From: Neobacillus sp. PS3-34
GTDB lineage: Bacteria > Bacillota > Bacilli > Bacillales > Cytobacillaceae
Assembly (NCBI RefSeq): GCF_030915465.1
Contig: NZ_CP133267.1
Location: 868,001-932,000, forward strand
DNA length: 64,000 nt
Direction: 5' to 3'
This document shows, in pieces, positions 18,381-28,215 of the stretch; position 1 is the first letter of the stretch; every line of letters starts with the position of its first letter. The notes under the pieces were generated by a model that made no database searches, was not told the DNA's origin, and saw only the letters and a list, made by a program, of their open reading frames with translations. The position numbers and the translations under genes were made by a program.

Positions 18381-19387
18381 TTATGTGTGATCAGCAGATG
18401 ATTCCATTTGCTCGATCGACTTTTTGATCAGCCCTGTAACATCATTTCCAACCATTTCCCTTGTTTGCCTGATGGCACTGAATAATGACTGGGCATTGGA
18501 GGATCCATGCGCCTTAATGACAGGAGCCTTCAAGCCAAAAGGCCAGCACCGCCATATTCAGAATAGTCCATTGAATTTTTCAGTTTTACAAGATCTGGCT
18601 TAAGTACTGCGGCTGCCAGCTTGCTCTTCATGCTGCCGGTTAGTGCTGTTTTTAACATCTTAAAGACTGACATTGCGGTGCCTTCGATCGTTTTAAGAAC
18701 CATATTGCCCGTAAATCCATCCGTAACCACCACATCCGCGGCACCTTCAAGCAGGTCCCTGGACTCCACATTCCCAATAAAATTGATATTGGCTGCTTCT
18801 TTTAACAGTGCAAATGATTGCTTCGTCAAATCGGTTCCTTTTTTCTCTTCAGAACCAATATTTAATAGGCCTACTCGCGGGTTAGCTATTCCTCTTACCT
18901 TTTCGGCATAAATGGAGCCCATAATTGCGTATTGGAGCAGGTGCTCAGGCTTTGCATCCACATTGGCGCCTACATCCAAAAGGATGAATCCTTCCCCGCC
19001 GATTGTCGGCAAGGTCGGTGACAGTGCCGGGCGGTCAATTCCTTCAATCCGTCCTACCACAAACAGGCCAGAAGCCATCAGGGCACCGGTATTTCCAGCT
19101 GAAATGCATGCATCCGCGTTCCCGTCGGCCACCTGTTGTGCCGCAAGGACCATGGAGGCATTCTTTTTGCGGCGAACTGCCCTGACAGGCTCGTCCGTTC
19201 CAAGAATCACTTCATCTGTGTGCAAAATGCTGATCCGATCATGGCCGGTAATATATTCCTTTATTTTTTTCTCATCTCCAACAAGAGTGATATGTATGTC
19301 TGAGAAAGCTTCCACTGCCTTCAATGCTCCTAAAACAATTTCCTTTGGAGCATTGTCGCCTCCCATTGCATCTATAGCCAGCTTCAT
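18381..19387 (-). CDS. plsX: Phosphate acyltransferase PlsX, frameshifted near its C-terminus
   Basis: Makes acyl-phosphate from acyl-ACP for phospholipid synthesis with PlsY. Corrected length 335 residues: [76 protein letters not shown], and after the break [21 protein letters not shown] ending [12 protein letters not shown] at 18381. One T is missing in the run at 18537-18540, three bases from a GGCC. Member of the FapR regulon. Confidence 0.96.
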
Positions 19388-19401
19388 GTAGTTCGCATCC
19401 T

Positions 19402-19968
19402 TTAATTGTTTTTTGAACGGTACATTTCAAATTCTCCCGAGAAAACAAGCTCACTATTCACAAAGCTGTTTACCTCTACAAAAGTTCTGCCGCTGCCTTC
19501 ATCAATTTTCGTAACCTTCGCCTTGGCAATAACCCGTTCATTTTGTTTAACCTGGCGCTTAAATTGAATACTTGACTTAGCTGTCAGAGCCAATTCATCA
19601 TTAATAACAGCTACGGCTAAAGAGTTTGCCTGTGCAAAAACATGGTGCCCCCGTGCTATCCGGTTCCTCTTAAACACATGCTCTTCTTTAACATCAAAAA
19701 TGGAAATGGCACTGCGGTCCAATTCCATATCTATTATTTCCCCAATTACTTCATCTAGCGGCAGGGAACGGACTTCATCATCGAACCGCTTCTCGGCGAC
19801 TGTTTTTATTCGCTCACGAAGCTCTGGTATGGAAAGCTCCAGCCGATCAAGACGGATGGTTTGAACACTTACGGAAAATTTTTCTGCAAGCTCATCATCT
19901 GTTATAAAGGGATTTTCTCTTATCGTTAACGTTAATAATTGCTGCCGTTCACGTTTATTTCTTTTCAT
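19402..19968 (-). CDS. fapR: Fatty acid and phospholipid regulator FapR
   Basis: Malonyl-CoA-sensing repressor of fatty acid synthesis genes. 188 residues: N-terminal DeoR-like helix-turn-helix ([33 protein letters not shown]) and a C-terminal hot-dog effector domain ([22 protein letters not shown]...ERVIAKAKV). The ATG at 19968 is preferred over the in-frame TTG just before it. It heads the fapR-plsX-fabD-fabG operon and its own operator lies upstream, so it is autoregulated. Confidence 0.96.
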   Translation of the reverse strand: MKRNKRERQQLLTLTIRENPFITDDELAEKFSVSVQTIRLDRLELSIPELRERIKTVAEKRFDDEVRSLPLDEVIGEIIDMELDRSAISIFDVKEEHVFKRNRIARGHHVFAQANSLAVAVINDELALTAKSSIQFKRQVKQNERVIAKAKVTKIDEGSGRTFVEVNSFVNSELVFSGEFEMYRSKNN

Positions 19969-19988
19969 CAATCACACCGTCCGCACTC

Positions 19989-20006
19989 TTATGACTAGGT
20001 ACTAAT
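19989..20006 (-). promoter_or_regulatory. FapR operator
   Basis: The minus strand reads ATTAGTACCTAGTCATAA, one base off the palindromic FapR site as I recall it (TTAGTACCTAGTCTTAA). It lies immediately downstream of the -10 box, positioned to block initiation. Confidence 0.88.
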
Positions 20007-20009
20007 AGT

Positions 20010-20038
20010 AGTATAAAATTAAGAAAAGCAGATTGCAA
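20010..20038 (-). promoter_or_regulatory. SigA-type promoter of fapR-plsX-fabD-fabG
   Basis: TTGCAA (20033-20038), 17-base spacer, TATACT (20010-20015). The -35 hexamer is part of the recG terminator stem. Confidence 0.85.
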
Positions 20039-20067
20039 GAATTACTTCACCTTCACTGCAATCTGCT
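20027..20067 (-). terminator. Terminator of recG
   Basis: AGCAGATTGCA and TGCAATCTGCT form a perfect 11-bp stem with a 19-nt loop, followed by TTTTCTT on the minus strand. It overlaps the -35 box of fapR. Confidence 0.8.
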
Positions 20068-20125
20068 TCTTCGCTTTATATTTTAGGTAGTTTATCTATT
20101 ATTGGTAAAAAATTTCCAGTCATTG

Positions 20126-22174
20126 CTAATCAAGCTTTTCTCCATCCAGAACCCCGGTACTCTCGAGCTCTCTTCTAAGCGCCTCATATTCCGGAGACTC
20201 CCAGAATGTGCTTGAAGCAATCAGCATCGCGGCATCATTTCTGGCCGTTTCCAATGCACGGTAATCATGGACCATATCAGCCACTTTGAATTCAGGTATT
20301 CCGCTTTGCTTTTTACCAAAAAAGTCACCTGGTCCCCTAAGTTCCAGATCCTTTTCACTTAAAACAAAGCCGTCATTTGTCTCCGTCATGATTTTCATTC
20401 TTTCCTTACCAACCTCTGTCTTAGGGTCGGCAAGCAGGATACAGAAGGATTGGTCGCTCCCTCTTCCCACACGTCCGCGAAGCTGATGGAGCTGTGAAAG
20501 CCCAAATCTCTCCGCGTCGTATATGACCATCATCGTGGCATTTGGAACGTTTACCCCTACTTCGACTACCGTAGTCGAAACGAGAACCTGTACATCATTT
20601 GCACTAAATGCTTTCATAACTGCATCTTTTTCGTCAGAGTTTAACCTGCCGTGCATTAAGCCGACCTTATACCGATTTTGGAAGTGGAAGGAAAGCATGG
20701 AATGCACTTCGATGGCATTTTGAACATCAAGCTTTTCCGATTCCTCAATCAATGGACAAATCACATATGCCTGATGCCCTTTTCGAAGCTCTTTTTCTAC
20801 AAAGGCAAGCACACGCTCAAGCATCTCCTGCTTGGCCCAATATGTTTCAATTGCCTTCCTGCCAGCCGGCATTTCATCAATGATCGATACGTCCATTTCA
20901 CCAAATACCGTGATGGCTAACGTACGAGGTATAGGCGTCGCTGTCATGAAAAGGACATCCGGATTTTCGCCTTTTTCACGAAGGACTCTTCGCTGCTCGA
21001 CTCCAAAACGGTGCTGCTCATCCGTAATAACAAATCCAAGCTTCTTAAAGGATACCTCATCCTGGATTAAAGCATGTGTACCAATTAAAATATCGATCTC
21101 TCCTTCAGATAACTTCCGGAGAATTTCCTTTCGCAGCTTTCCTTTTACTGAACTCGTTAACAATTCGACCTGTATGGAAAATGGCTCCAATAACCCCTTT
21201 AACGATTCAGCATGCTGTTCCGCCAATATTTCGGTTGGAACCATGAGTGCTCCCTGGTATCCGGATGTCACAGCCGCAAAAAGACATACTGCGGCAACAA
21301 CCGTTTTTCCCGAACCAACATCGCCTTGCAGAAGACGATTCATCCTGTAGGAAGACTTCATATCTGAAAGAATCTCGTTAACGACTCTTTTTTGTGCATT
21401 TGTAAGCGGAAATGGAAGGCTGTCAATGAAATCCTTTAACCTGCTTAAATCGTAATTTATTTTAATACCAGGTGACTGTTCCCTTTCAAACTTCCTCAAA
21501 GCCTGCATTTTCAGCTGAAAGGAAAGGAATTCTTCGTAAACAAACCTGCGCCTCGCCTGCTTGACATCATCCTCATTTTCAGGGAAATGAAGCGCCCTTA
21601 AGGCATCATGCCTGCCTAAAAGCTTATATTTCATCAAGAGAGCGTCAGGTAGATTCTCCTCTATAAGACTTCCATATTGATGGAATGCAAGTTTAATAAA
21701 TTTACGCATCCCTTTCATTGTTACGTTGCCCCTAAGGGTATAAACCGGTTCAAAATTGCTCGCTTTCATTGAAGATCCTATTTGCATTTCATTGGCCGTT
21801 ATCAGCTGGCGGTGCTGGTCCCACTTCCCTGTTACAGTTATCGTTTCATTTACCGCAATTTTATTTTTTAAATAAGGCTGATTAAAAAAAGTAACTTGTA
21901 TTAAGTATCTGTCAACCAGCATTCTGACTGTCAGCCGGGATTTTTTCCGTCCATAATAGACAAGAGAAGGCTCGCTGTGAACCTTCCCTTCAACCGTAAT
22001 TTTTTCTTCATGCTTTACGTCTGCCAAATCCCTTAGGCGGTAATCCTCATAACGATATGGGAAGTTCTCCAGTAAATCATGAATAGAGTGGATATTCATT
22101 TCAGCGAGCGTCACAGCTGTTTCTTCCCCAATTCCTTTTATCGCGGTAACAGATTGATTAAGATTTGGATTCAC
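20126..22174 (-). CDS. recG: ATP-dependent DNA helicase RecG
   Basis: Branch-migration helicase for stalled forks and Holliday junctions. 682 residues, full length: wedge/OB domain (residues about 60-150), Walker A LLQGDVGSGKTVVAA, motif II DEQHRFGV, TATPIPRTLA, and motif VI QLRGRVGRG; C-terminal TRG-type segment. Its start overlaps the sdaAA stop by 17 nt, so the serine dehydratase pair and recG are one transcript, as in B. subtilis. Confidence 0.97.
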   Translation of the reverse strand: MNPNLNQSVTAIKGIGEETAVTLAEMNIHSIHDLLENFPYRYEDYRLRDLADVKHEEKITVEGKVHSEPSLVYYGRKKSRLTVRMLVDRYLIQVTFFNQPYLKNKIAVNETITVTGKWDQHRQLITANEMQIGSSMKASNFEPVYTLRGNVTMKGMRKFIKLAFHQYGSLIEENLPDALLMKYKLLGRHDALRALHFPENEDDVKQARRRFVYEEFLSFQLKMQALRKFEREQSPGIKINYDLSRLKDFIDSLPFPLTNAQKRVVNEILSDMKSSYRMNRLLQGDVGSGKTVVAAVCLFAAVTSGYQGALMVPTEILAEQHAESLKGLLEPFSIQVELLTSSVKGKLRKEILRKLSEGEIDILIGTHALIQDEVSFKKLGFVITDEQHRFGVEQRRVLREKGENPDVLFMTATPIPRTLAITVFGEMDVSIIDEMPAGRKAIETYWAKQEMLERVLAFVEKELRKGHQAYVICPLIEESEKLDVQNAIEVHSMLSFHFQNRYKVGLMHGRLNSDEKDAVMKAFSANDVQVLVSTTVVEVGVNVPNATMMVIYDAERFGLSQLHQLRGRVGRGSDQSFCILLADPKTEVGKERMKIMTETNDGFVLSEKDLELRGPGDFFGKKQSGIPEFKVADMVHDYRALETARNDAAMLIASSTFWESPEYEALRRELESTGVLDGEKLD

Positions 22175-23054
22175 GTTTATTCAGCGGAATTCCGAAGATC
22201 TTTGCTTCCAGCTCACGACCAGTCGGAGTAGCCGCCAACCCTCCCTGTGCTGTTTCTTTTAGAGCAGTCGGCATAGATAAGCCTATTTTATACATTGCAT
22301 CAATAACTTCATCACATGGGATTCTGCTTTTCACACCGGCAAGAGCCATATCCGCTGCTACCATTGCGTTAGCCGCTCCCATCGCATTTCGTTTCACACA
22401 AGGCACTTCAACCAGCCCTGCAACAGGGTCACAGACAAGTCCTAGCATATTTTTTAACGTAATTGCCATTGCCTCAGCACATTGCTCCGGCGTCCCGCCT
22501 GCTAGTTCAACAAGAGCGGCAGCAGCCATTCCAGCAGCTGACCCAACTTCTGCCTGGCAGCCCCCGGCAGCACCGGAAATGGATGCATTATTTGCTACTA
22601 CAAAACCGAATGCACCGGCTGTGAACAGAAACGATACCATTTGTTCGCGTGATGGGTTTAATTTCTTTTTCACTGCGAAAAGAGTCCCTGGCACAACCCC
22701 TGCAGATCCCGCAGTCGGTGTCGCGCAAATGGTGCCCATAGCAGCATTTACTTCATTCGTCGCTACTGCCTTGCTGACTGCGTCCAAAATGGTTTCCCCT
22801 GAAAGGAAATCCCCTTTTTCAATATACTGCTGAAGCAGAACCGCATCTCCGCCTGTCAGGCCTGAATGTGATTTTACTCCCTTAATACCCCGTTCAACTG
22901 CCTCTTCCATTATCAGCAGGTTTCGATCCATAAAAGAAATAATTTCTTCACGTGAACGGCCTGTAACCGTCATTTCCTGCTCAATCATAAGCTCGGAAAT
23001 CTTTTTGTTTTGGCTAACAGCCAATTCTACTAACTCGGCAACATTACGAAACAT
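22158..23054 (-). CDS. sdaAA: L-serine dehydratase alpha subunit (iron-sulfur type)
   Basis: Converts L-serine to pyruvate and ammonia using a 4Fe-4S cluster together with SdaAB. 298 residues from the ATG at 23054 (MFRNVAELVELAVSQNKKI). Conserved stretches include GTICATPTAGSAGVVPGTL, ISGAAGGCQAEVGSAAGMAA, LGLVCDPVAGLVEVPCVKRN and GGLAATPTGRELEAKIFG; the cysteines in these are the likely cluster ligands. It follows sdaAB. Confidence 0.96.
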   Translation of the reverse strand: MFRNVAELVELAVSQNKKISELMIEQEMTVTGRSREEIISFMDRNLLIMEEAVERGIKGVKSHSGLTGGDAVLLQQYIEKGDFLSGETILDAVSKAVATNEVNAAMGTICATPTAGSAGVVPGTLFAVKKKLNPSREQMVSFLFTAGAFGFVVANNASISGAAGGCQAEVGSAAGMAAAALVELAGGTPEQCAEAMAITLKNMLGLVCDPVAGLVEVPCVKRNAMGAANAMVAADMALAGVKSRIPCDEVIDAMYKIGLSMPTALKETAQGGLAATPTGRELEAKIFGIPLNKRESKS

Positions 23055-23103
23055 TTGCCTTCCCCCTTCTGAACGCACAAGAATCTATTGTATATTAATG
23101 TAT

Positions 23104-23766
23104 TTAATCAACTATCTTTGTCACTTTTAAAATGTGCTGAAGCTTTTCGATTTCATGAAGGACATCATCATCGATGTTTTGGTCGACTTCGATTGTCATT
23201 AAAGCCAGTTTCCCCTTTTCTTTTCTGGAAACCTCCATATGGCCGATATTAATCTCGTACTTAGCCAGGATGTTTGATACTGCAGCAATGGCTCCAAAAC
23301 GGTCATCATGGACAACCAGGATAGCAGGATGGTGGCCTGAAAGCTTTAGTTCAAAGCCATTTAATTCGGTAATCTCAATTTTACCTCCGCCAATCGAAAT
23401 TCCGACCAGCTCAAGCTCACCTTTTTCATCACCAATAAAAACTCTTGCCGTATTGGGATGTTCGGTGATTGCATCTTCCTCTATGAAACGAATCTTCATA
23501 CCCCGTTCTTTTGCAAGATCAATCGCCTGAATAATCCTTTCATCATGGGTATCATAATCGAGAATTCCCCCGATAATGGCTACATCTGTCCCATGCCCTT
23601 TATAGGTTTTGGCAAAGGAACCATAAAACGAAATATTTGCCCATTTTGGCTCCCGCCCAAACAAGCTTCGCGCTACCCTGCCAATTCTTGCTGCTCCGGC
23701 AGTATGCGAGCTTGAAGGTCCAATCATGATTGGCCCGATTATATCAAAAACACTTTTATATTTCAC
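23104..23766 (-). CDS. sdaAB: L-serine dehydratase beta subunit
   Basis: 220 residues, partner of SdaAA. It begins MKYKSVFDIIGPIMIGPSSS with the SSSHTAGAARIGR motif of the serine dehydratase beta domain; residues about 145-220 form an ACT domain (ILVVHDDRFGAIAAVSNILA...GKLALMTIEVD) that may sense an amino acid. First gene of sdaAB-sdaAA-recG, directly downstream of the fakA terminator. Confidence 0.96.
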   Translation of the reverse strand: MKYKSVFDIIGPIMIGPSSSHTAGAARIGRVARSLFGREPKWANISFYGSFAKTYKGHGTDVAIIGGILDYDTHDERIIQAIDLAKERGMKIRFIEEDAITEHPNTARVFIGDEKGELELVGISIGGGKIEITELNGFELKLSGHHPAILVVHDDRFGAIAAVSNILAKYEINIGHMEVSRKEKGKLALMTIEVDQNIDDDVLHEIEKLQHILKVTKIVD

Positions 23767-23817
23767 AATCGCTCTCCCCTTTGAAAAACTAAGTTCTCCA
23801 CATCCCCTAAAAAAGCA

Positions 23818-23851
23818 AAAAAATAGAAGGGGATTCCCCCTTCTATTTTAT
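23818..23851. terminator. Bidirectional hairpin after fakA
   Basis: AAATAGAAGGGG and CCCCTTCTATTT pair round a short loop with A/T tracts on both sides. It lies between the fakA stop (23900) and the sdaAB start. Confidence 0.85.
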
Positions 23852-23899
23852 CCGTTCTGTATCCTAAAGGTCTAGTATTAATATCTGCCTTTTATTCGG

Positions 23900-25581
23900 T
23901 TACTCGATAGAGAAAATAAAGGAATAAAGCGGCTGCTTGCCATTATGGATTTCAACTTCTACATCAGCGAAATTTTCTTCCACAAATTGTGCCAGGCTAT
24001 TAACTTCCTCTTCGTTAACCCCTTCACCCTGAATAATGGTGAGAATTTCCGAATCCTCATCAAGCATAGCTGAAAGCAAGGCTTCGGCCGCCTTCATTCT
24101 GTCGCGGTTTTTCACGATAATTTTACCGTCAGCAATTCCCATAAAATCATCTTTTTCAATTTCCAGCCCATCAATGCTAGTATCACGTACAGCAAATGTG
24201 ATTTGGCCAGTTTTAACACGCTTTAGTGCTTCATTCATTGAAGACTCATTCGTCTTAAAATCTGCACCTGGATTAAATGCAAGCAGTGCAGAAAGGCCTG
24301 AGGAACTGTCTTTGTTTGAATGACAGATACTTCTTCCTCTGCTACTTCTGCTGCCTGCTGTGCTGCCATAATGATATTTTTGTTGTTAGGCAAAATATAG
24401 ACTTTCTTAGCATTTACATCTTTAATCGCTTTGACGATATCCTCTGTGCTTGGATTCATCGTTTGGCCGCCTTCAATAATTGCATGGGCTCCAATGCTTC
24501 TGAATAAGTCTGCGATTCCTGCTCCCATTGAAACCGTTACAATACCATATTCCTGCTTTTCTTTCTTTTGAGCAGGTTTTTCCGATACAAGCGGTGTATG
24601 TGTTTCACCAACAATATTCGTATGCTGCTGGCGCATATTCTCGATTTTAATATTGATCAGGCTTCCGTAGCGCTGCCCATAGCTTAGCACTGTTCCCGGC
24701 TGTTCTGAGTGGATATGGACCTTTACAAGTTCTTCATCCGCAATGACTAATAAGGAATCACCATATTGGCTTAAATCCAAACGGAAATTTTCTTCTTTAA
24801 ACGGATTATTGGCTAATTTATCAGCTTCAAATCTCACCATCATTTCCGTACAATAGCCAAATTCAATATCTTCTGTATTGAGGTAGCTTTGTACGCTTTT
24901 GTGATGCTCTGCACTCACCAATTCATTCATTGAAGGCAGCGCGGCTGGCGAATCTGGGAGCTGTTCTCCTTTTAATTCAGCCAAAAAGCCTTCATAAACA
25001 AAAACAAGTCCTTGTCCGCCGCTGTCAACGACACCTACTTCCTTTAAAACTGGGAGCAGGTCTGGAGTCCGTTTTAAGGATTCCCGTGCTTCAGCAAGCA
25101 CTTCCTCCATGATTACAATAACGTCATCGCTGTTTTTGGCAGCCTGTACGCCTCTTTTGGCTGAATCCTTCGCAACAGTCAGAATGGTTCCTTCTACCGG
25201 CTTCATTACTGCCTTATAAGCTGTTTCCACACCTAAGTCCAAAGCTGCAGCAAAGTCCTTGCCTGAGATTGCCGCTTTGTTTTCAATCGCCTTTGCAAAA
25301 CCTCGAAACAATTGGGAAAGGATAACGCCAGAATTTCCGCGTGCGCCCATTAAAAGTCCTTTGGAAAGAGCAACCCCAACTTTCCCAATATGATCCTGTA
25401 CGTTATTTTTTACTTCTTTCGCACCTGAGGTCATAGATAAATTCATATTTGTTCCTGTATCACCATCGGGAACTGGAAAAACGTTTAAGGCATCAACCAT
25501 ATCTGCATTTGCAGAAAGATGATTCGCACCCTGAATCACCATCTCTGCAAAACGTTTTCCGTCTAATGCTGTTATTGACAC
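23900..25581 (-). CDS. fakA: Fatty acid kinase FakA (YloV/DAK2 family), frameshifted
   Basis: ATP-dependent kinase that phosphorylates exogenous fatty acids bound to FakB (DegV family). Corrected length 560 residues: N-terminal DhaL domain with [18 protein letters not shown] and [16 protein letters not shown]; middle domain; C-terminal domain ending [14 protein letters not shown] [11 protein letters not shown]. Start is GTG at 25581, with AGGAGG upstream. The break is at 24297-24298: CAGGCCTTTC is read and CAGGGCCTTTC gives [15 protein letters not shown]. It follows yloU by about 95 nt, the usual pairing. Confidence 0.94.
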
Positions 25582-25675
25582 AAAACTTTCCTCCTCACTG
25601 AGGTTCGTTACTACGAAAAAAAGGTTCGTGCACGAACAAAGTGATCGATATGATCCATTTGTTCGTTTTGCGAAC

Positions 25676-26038
25676 TTACGGGTTCGTAACTCGAACTCCC
25701 TGAACATAAATATTTACCGAGTCAACGGCCAGTCCAACAGTTTGATCAAGCGTGTATTTTACCTTCGATTGCACGTTATGGGCAATTTCTGAAATTTTCG
25801 TTCCATAGCTGACAATTATATACATATCAATATGTACTTCCTCGTTTTCCTGGCGGACAATCACACCCCGAGTGAAGTTTTCTCTTCTTAAAATTTCTGT
25901 AAGGCCGTCTTTAATTTGACTTTTTGACGCCATACCGACAATTCCATAGCAATCTGTTGCTGCTCCACCTGCGATGGTTGCGATAACTTCATTCGAAATA
26001 TCAATTTGTCCGTACTTGGTTTTTAATTCGATGGACAT
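25676..26038 (-). CDS. yloU: Asp23/Gls24 family protein YloU
   Basis: 120 residues, alkaline-shock/Asp23 family: [70 protein letters not shown]. Small envelope-stress-related scaffold proteins in Firmicutes; the molecular role of YloU is not established. It is transcribed divergently from rpmB and leads into fakA. Confidence 0.93.
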   Translation of the reverse strand: MSIELKTKYGQIDISNEVIATIAGGAATDCYGIVGMASKSQIKDGLTEILRRENFTRGVIVRQENEEVHIDMYIIVSYGTKISEIAHNVQSKVKYTLDQTVGLAVDSVNIYVQGVRVTNP

Positions 26039-26079
26039 GGAACGTTCCCCCTTTGGAAAATTACTCCTTGGCTACAGTC

Positions 26080-26108
26080 ATTTTACTATAGACATTGCAA
26101 TTTTGAAA
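26080..26108 (-). promoter_or_regulatory. Candidate yloU-fakA promoter
   Basis: TTTCAA (26103-26108), 17-base spacer, TAAAAT (26080-26085) on the minus strand. The 26039-26338 gap holds only promoter-like sequence; I see no gene in it. Confidence 0.45.
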
Positions 26109-26190
26109 GTCATACTTGCTTTGATTACTATAAAGCCTGCAAACTGAATCAATGTCAAGGTTTTTTTCTTGAAAGCTTTCTTCACAAGTA

Positions 26191-26219
26191 TTGCATTCAG
26201 ATACGTTGTGTGATAAATT
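26191..26219 (+). promoter_or_regulatory. Candidate rpmB promoter
   Basis: TTGCAT (26191-26196), 17-base spacer, TAAATT (26214-26219), 120 bp upstream of rpmB. The -10 box is only 4 of 6. Confidence 0.35.
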
Positions 26220-26338
26220 ATTAAAGTATCTTTAGGCAGAAATATGGCCAAGCCATTTTTCTCAATGAAACGGATGGCAACATCTGAATTTGTTAATAAA
26301 AGCATGAAAGCTTTTTGTAGTTAAGGAGGGAAATAAAT

Positions 26339-26527
26339 ATGCCACGTAAATGTGTTATCACTGGTAAGAAAACAACAACTGGTAATGCACGTTCTCACGC
26401 TATGAACGCTAACAAGCGCACATGGGGTGCAAACCTTCAAAAAGTACGCATTCTTGTTGATGGAAAGCCAAAGCGTGTATGGGTTTCTGCAAGAGCGTTA
26501 AAATCAGGTAAAGTTGAACGCGTTTAA
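26339..26527 (+). CDS. rpmB: 50S ribosomal protein L28
   Basis: 62 residues, [20 protein letters not shown], with the typical [14 protein letters not shown] segment. Preceded by AAGGAGGG. One of only two plus-strand genes here; it is divergent from yloU and convergent with spoVM, as in B. subtilis. The zinc-binding CXXC pairs found in some L28 paralogues are absent, a single Cys remains. Confidence 0.97.
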   Translation: MPRKCVITGKKTTTGNARSHAMNANKRTWGANLQKVRILVDGKPKRVWVSARALKSGKVERV

Positions 26528-26535
26528 TATCGATT

Positions 26536-26570
26536 AGACATCCTTCAATGGGATGTCTTTTCTTTATTTT
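26536..26570 (+). terminator. Terminator of rpmB
   Basis: AGACATCC pairs with GGATGTCT round a 7-nt loop, followed by TTTTCTTTATTTTT. Confidence 0.85.
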
Positions 26571-26582
26571 TACCCAAATGGC

Positions 26583-26613
26583 AAAAAATAAAAGCACCTT
26601 CAGAAAAGGTGCT
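26583..26613 (-). terminator. Terminator of spoVM
   Basis: On the minus strand AGCACCTT and AAGGTGCT form an 8-bp stem, followed by TTTATTTTTTG. Confidence 0.8.
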
Positions 26614-26667
26614 AAAAACGGTTCAGAAAGGTTGTCTTTCTATTTGGCAGACAGCAAACATTAACAG

Positions 26668-26751
26668 CTATTCGTTTTTCTTAAATGCTCCAATCATCGC
26701 CCGGACAAGCCCGCCCAAAAACCTCGGCAGTTTAATCGTATAAAATTTCAT
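26668..26751 (-). CDS. spoVM: Stage V sporulation protein M
   Basis: A 27-residue amphipathic peptide, MKFYTIKLPRFLGGLVRAMI then GAFKKNE, nearly identical to B. subtilis SpoVM (26 residues). It recognises the convex curvature of the forespore membrane and anchors SpoIVA for spore coat assembly. The proline at residue 9, important for membrane recognition, is present. Ribosome site GGAGGGA. Expected to be SigE-controlled in the mother cell, though I could not place a clear SigE promoter. Confidence 0.96.
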   Translation of the reverse strand: MKFYTIKLPRFLGGLVRAMIGAFKKNE

Positions 26752-26852
26752 ACTGTCCCTCCTCACCATATCACACGTTTACAGCCTTCAACCGTGTGCC
26801 CTTATCATCCTATTCAATAAAGAAAAATAAGTACTTAATCTGCAGAAGCAAT

Positions 26853-27500
26853 TTAATCGCGGCTTCTTACCACTATTAATATGCCTTCAGAAAATGAAAA
26901 AGTACCTTCTTCATTAATAAGTTCATTACTAATACATAGTGTAGATCCGATGGAAATATGACAGTCATTTAAAGGATATTTAAATCCTTCAAGTGTGATA
27001 CCCTTAACTTCTAAGGTAAGCGGGAGAAACGAAGTATACATTTTTTCCTGGATTCTCTTTATTTTGTATATGCCGGGCCCTTTTACGAAAACGGTGTTTT
27101 GTTTGTCAATAAGATGAATTTCACAGCCACTTCCGCTAAATAAAGGCTTTAAAAGCAATTGAATGTTGGCCAATAAGTGGTCAAGCCTACCCCCGGTGCA
27201 GCCAAAAATTCTAATTTCAGACGGGTTCTGTTCAATTGCCCAATTCAAGGCAATTTCCATATCTGTTTCGTTCTTTTCTGGTTTATATTTCTTTAAGGAC
27301 TCCACTTTTTGCCTTATTAACTGCCATTCTGCTGCTGTTACAGAATCGAAATCCCCAAAAGCAATATCCGGTACAATCCCTTTTGATAAAAGGGTAAAAA
27401 CTCCTCTGTCAACACCAACCCAAGTACCGTTTTTGGCTGAATATGTGTCCAGTTCAGGGACTTGCTCTAACGGGCCACCCGCCAAAATATTTATAATCAT
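26853..27500 (-). CDS. thiN: Thiamine pyrophosphokinase
   Basis: Makes thiamine pyrophosphate from thiamine and ATP. 215 residues with VGVDRGVFTLLSKGIVPDIAFGDFDSV (active-site DFDS), KNETDMEIALNWA and GCTGGRLDHLLANIQLL. Lies between rpe and spoVM as in B. subtilis. Confidence 0.95.
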   Translation of the reverse strand: MIINILAGGPLEQVPELDTYSAKNGTWVGVDRGVFTLLSKGIVPDIAFGDFDSVTAAEWQLIRQKVESLKKYKPEKNETDMEIALNWAIEQNPSEIRIFGCTGGRLDHLLANIQLLLKPLFSGSGCEIHLIDKQNTVFVKGPGIYKIKRIQEKMYTSFLPLTLEVKGITLEGFKYPLNDCHISIGSTLCISNELINEEGTFSFSEGILIVVRSRD

Positions 27501-27537
27501 CTTATTTACATCCCCTCTTCATTAACCGAGCATATAG

Positions 27538-27560
27538 AAAAGCCAGCATTGTCTGCTGGC
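27538..27560 (-). terminator. Terminator between rpe and thiN
   Basis: GCCAGCA and TGCTGGC pair round a 5-nt loop on the minus strand, followed by TTTTC; 9 bp after the rpe stop. The T-tract is short, so readthrough into thiN is likely. Confidence 0.75.
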
Positions 27561-27568
27561 CAATAAAA

Positions 27569-28213
27569 CTATCCTCTTAATGCTGAAATGGCTTTTTCTC
27601 TGTCTGCCTCATTGTAAATAGCCGACCCAGCCACAAGAACATTTGCTCCAGCTTCTATACAAAGCTTGGCGGTTTCACTATTAACCCCGCCGTCCACTTC
27701 AATCTCAATATTAAGCCCTTTATCCTGAGCCATTTTCTTAACCGCTGTGATTTTTGAAAGGACATCAGGGATGAACTTTTGTCCGCCAAACCCTGGATTT
27801 ACGGACATCAATAATACCATATCGATATCTGCTAAAACATGCTGGATCGTTTCAACAGGTGTAGCAGGATTCAAAACAACTCCCGCCTTCACACCAAAGG
27901 ATTTAATATGGTGTATAGTCCTGTGGAGATGCCTGCACGCTTCAACATGGACTGTAATATAGTCGGCACCTGCCTTAGCAAATGCTTCAATATATTCGTC
28001 GGGATTTTCAATCATTAAGTGAACATCTAATGGGAGCTTTGTCACCGGCCTGATTGCATCCACAATTAATGGACCTATTGTGATATTTGGCACAAAATCG
28101 CCGTCCATAACATCAACATGAATATAATCTGCCCCGCCCTGTTCAACGTCCTTAATTTCTTCCCCTAATCTGGAAAAGTCTGCAGACAAAATGGAAGGTG
28201 CAATTTTTACCAT
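27569..28213 (-). CDS. rpe: Ribulose-phosphate 3-epimerase
   Basis: Pentose phosphate enzyme, TIM barrel, 214 residues: [60 protein letters not shown] and [12 protein letters not shown] carry the metal and acid ligands. Start is the ATG at 28213; its GAGGT site lies inside the end of rsgA, so the two are closely coupled. Confidence 0.97.
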   Translation of the reverse strand: MVKIAPSILSADFSRLGEEIKDVEQGGADYIHVDVMDGDFVPNITIGPLIVDAIRPVTKLPLDVHLMIENPDEYIEAFAKAGADYITVHVEACRHLHRTIHHIKSFGVKAGVVLNPATPVETIQHVLADIDMVLLMSVNPGFGGQKFIPDVLSKITAVKKMAQDKGLNIEIEVDGGVNSETAKLCIEAGANVLVAGSAIYNEADREKAISALRG

Positions 28214-28215
28214 AT

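Noticed and set aside
26078..26305. 75-residue minus-strand frame between yloU and rpmB
   Set aside because: No ribosome site or family resemblance; it covers the probable promoters of two divergent genes.
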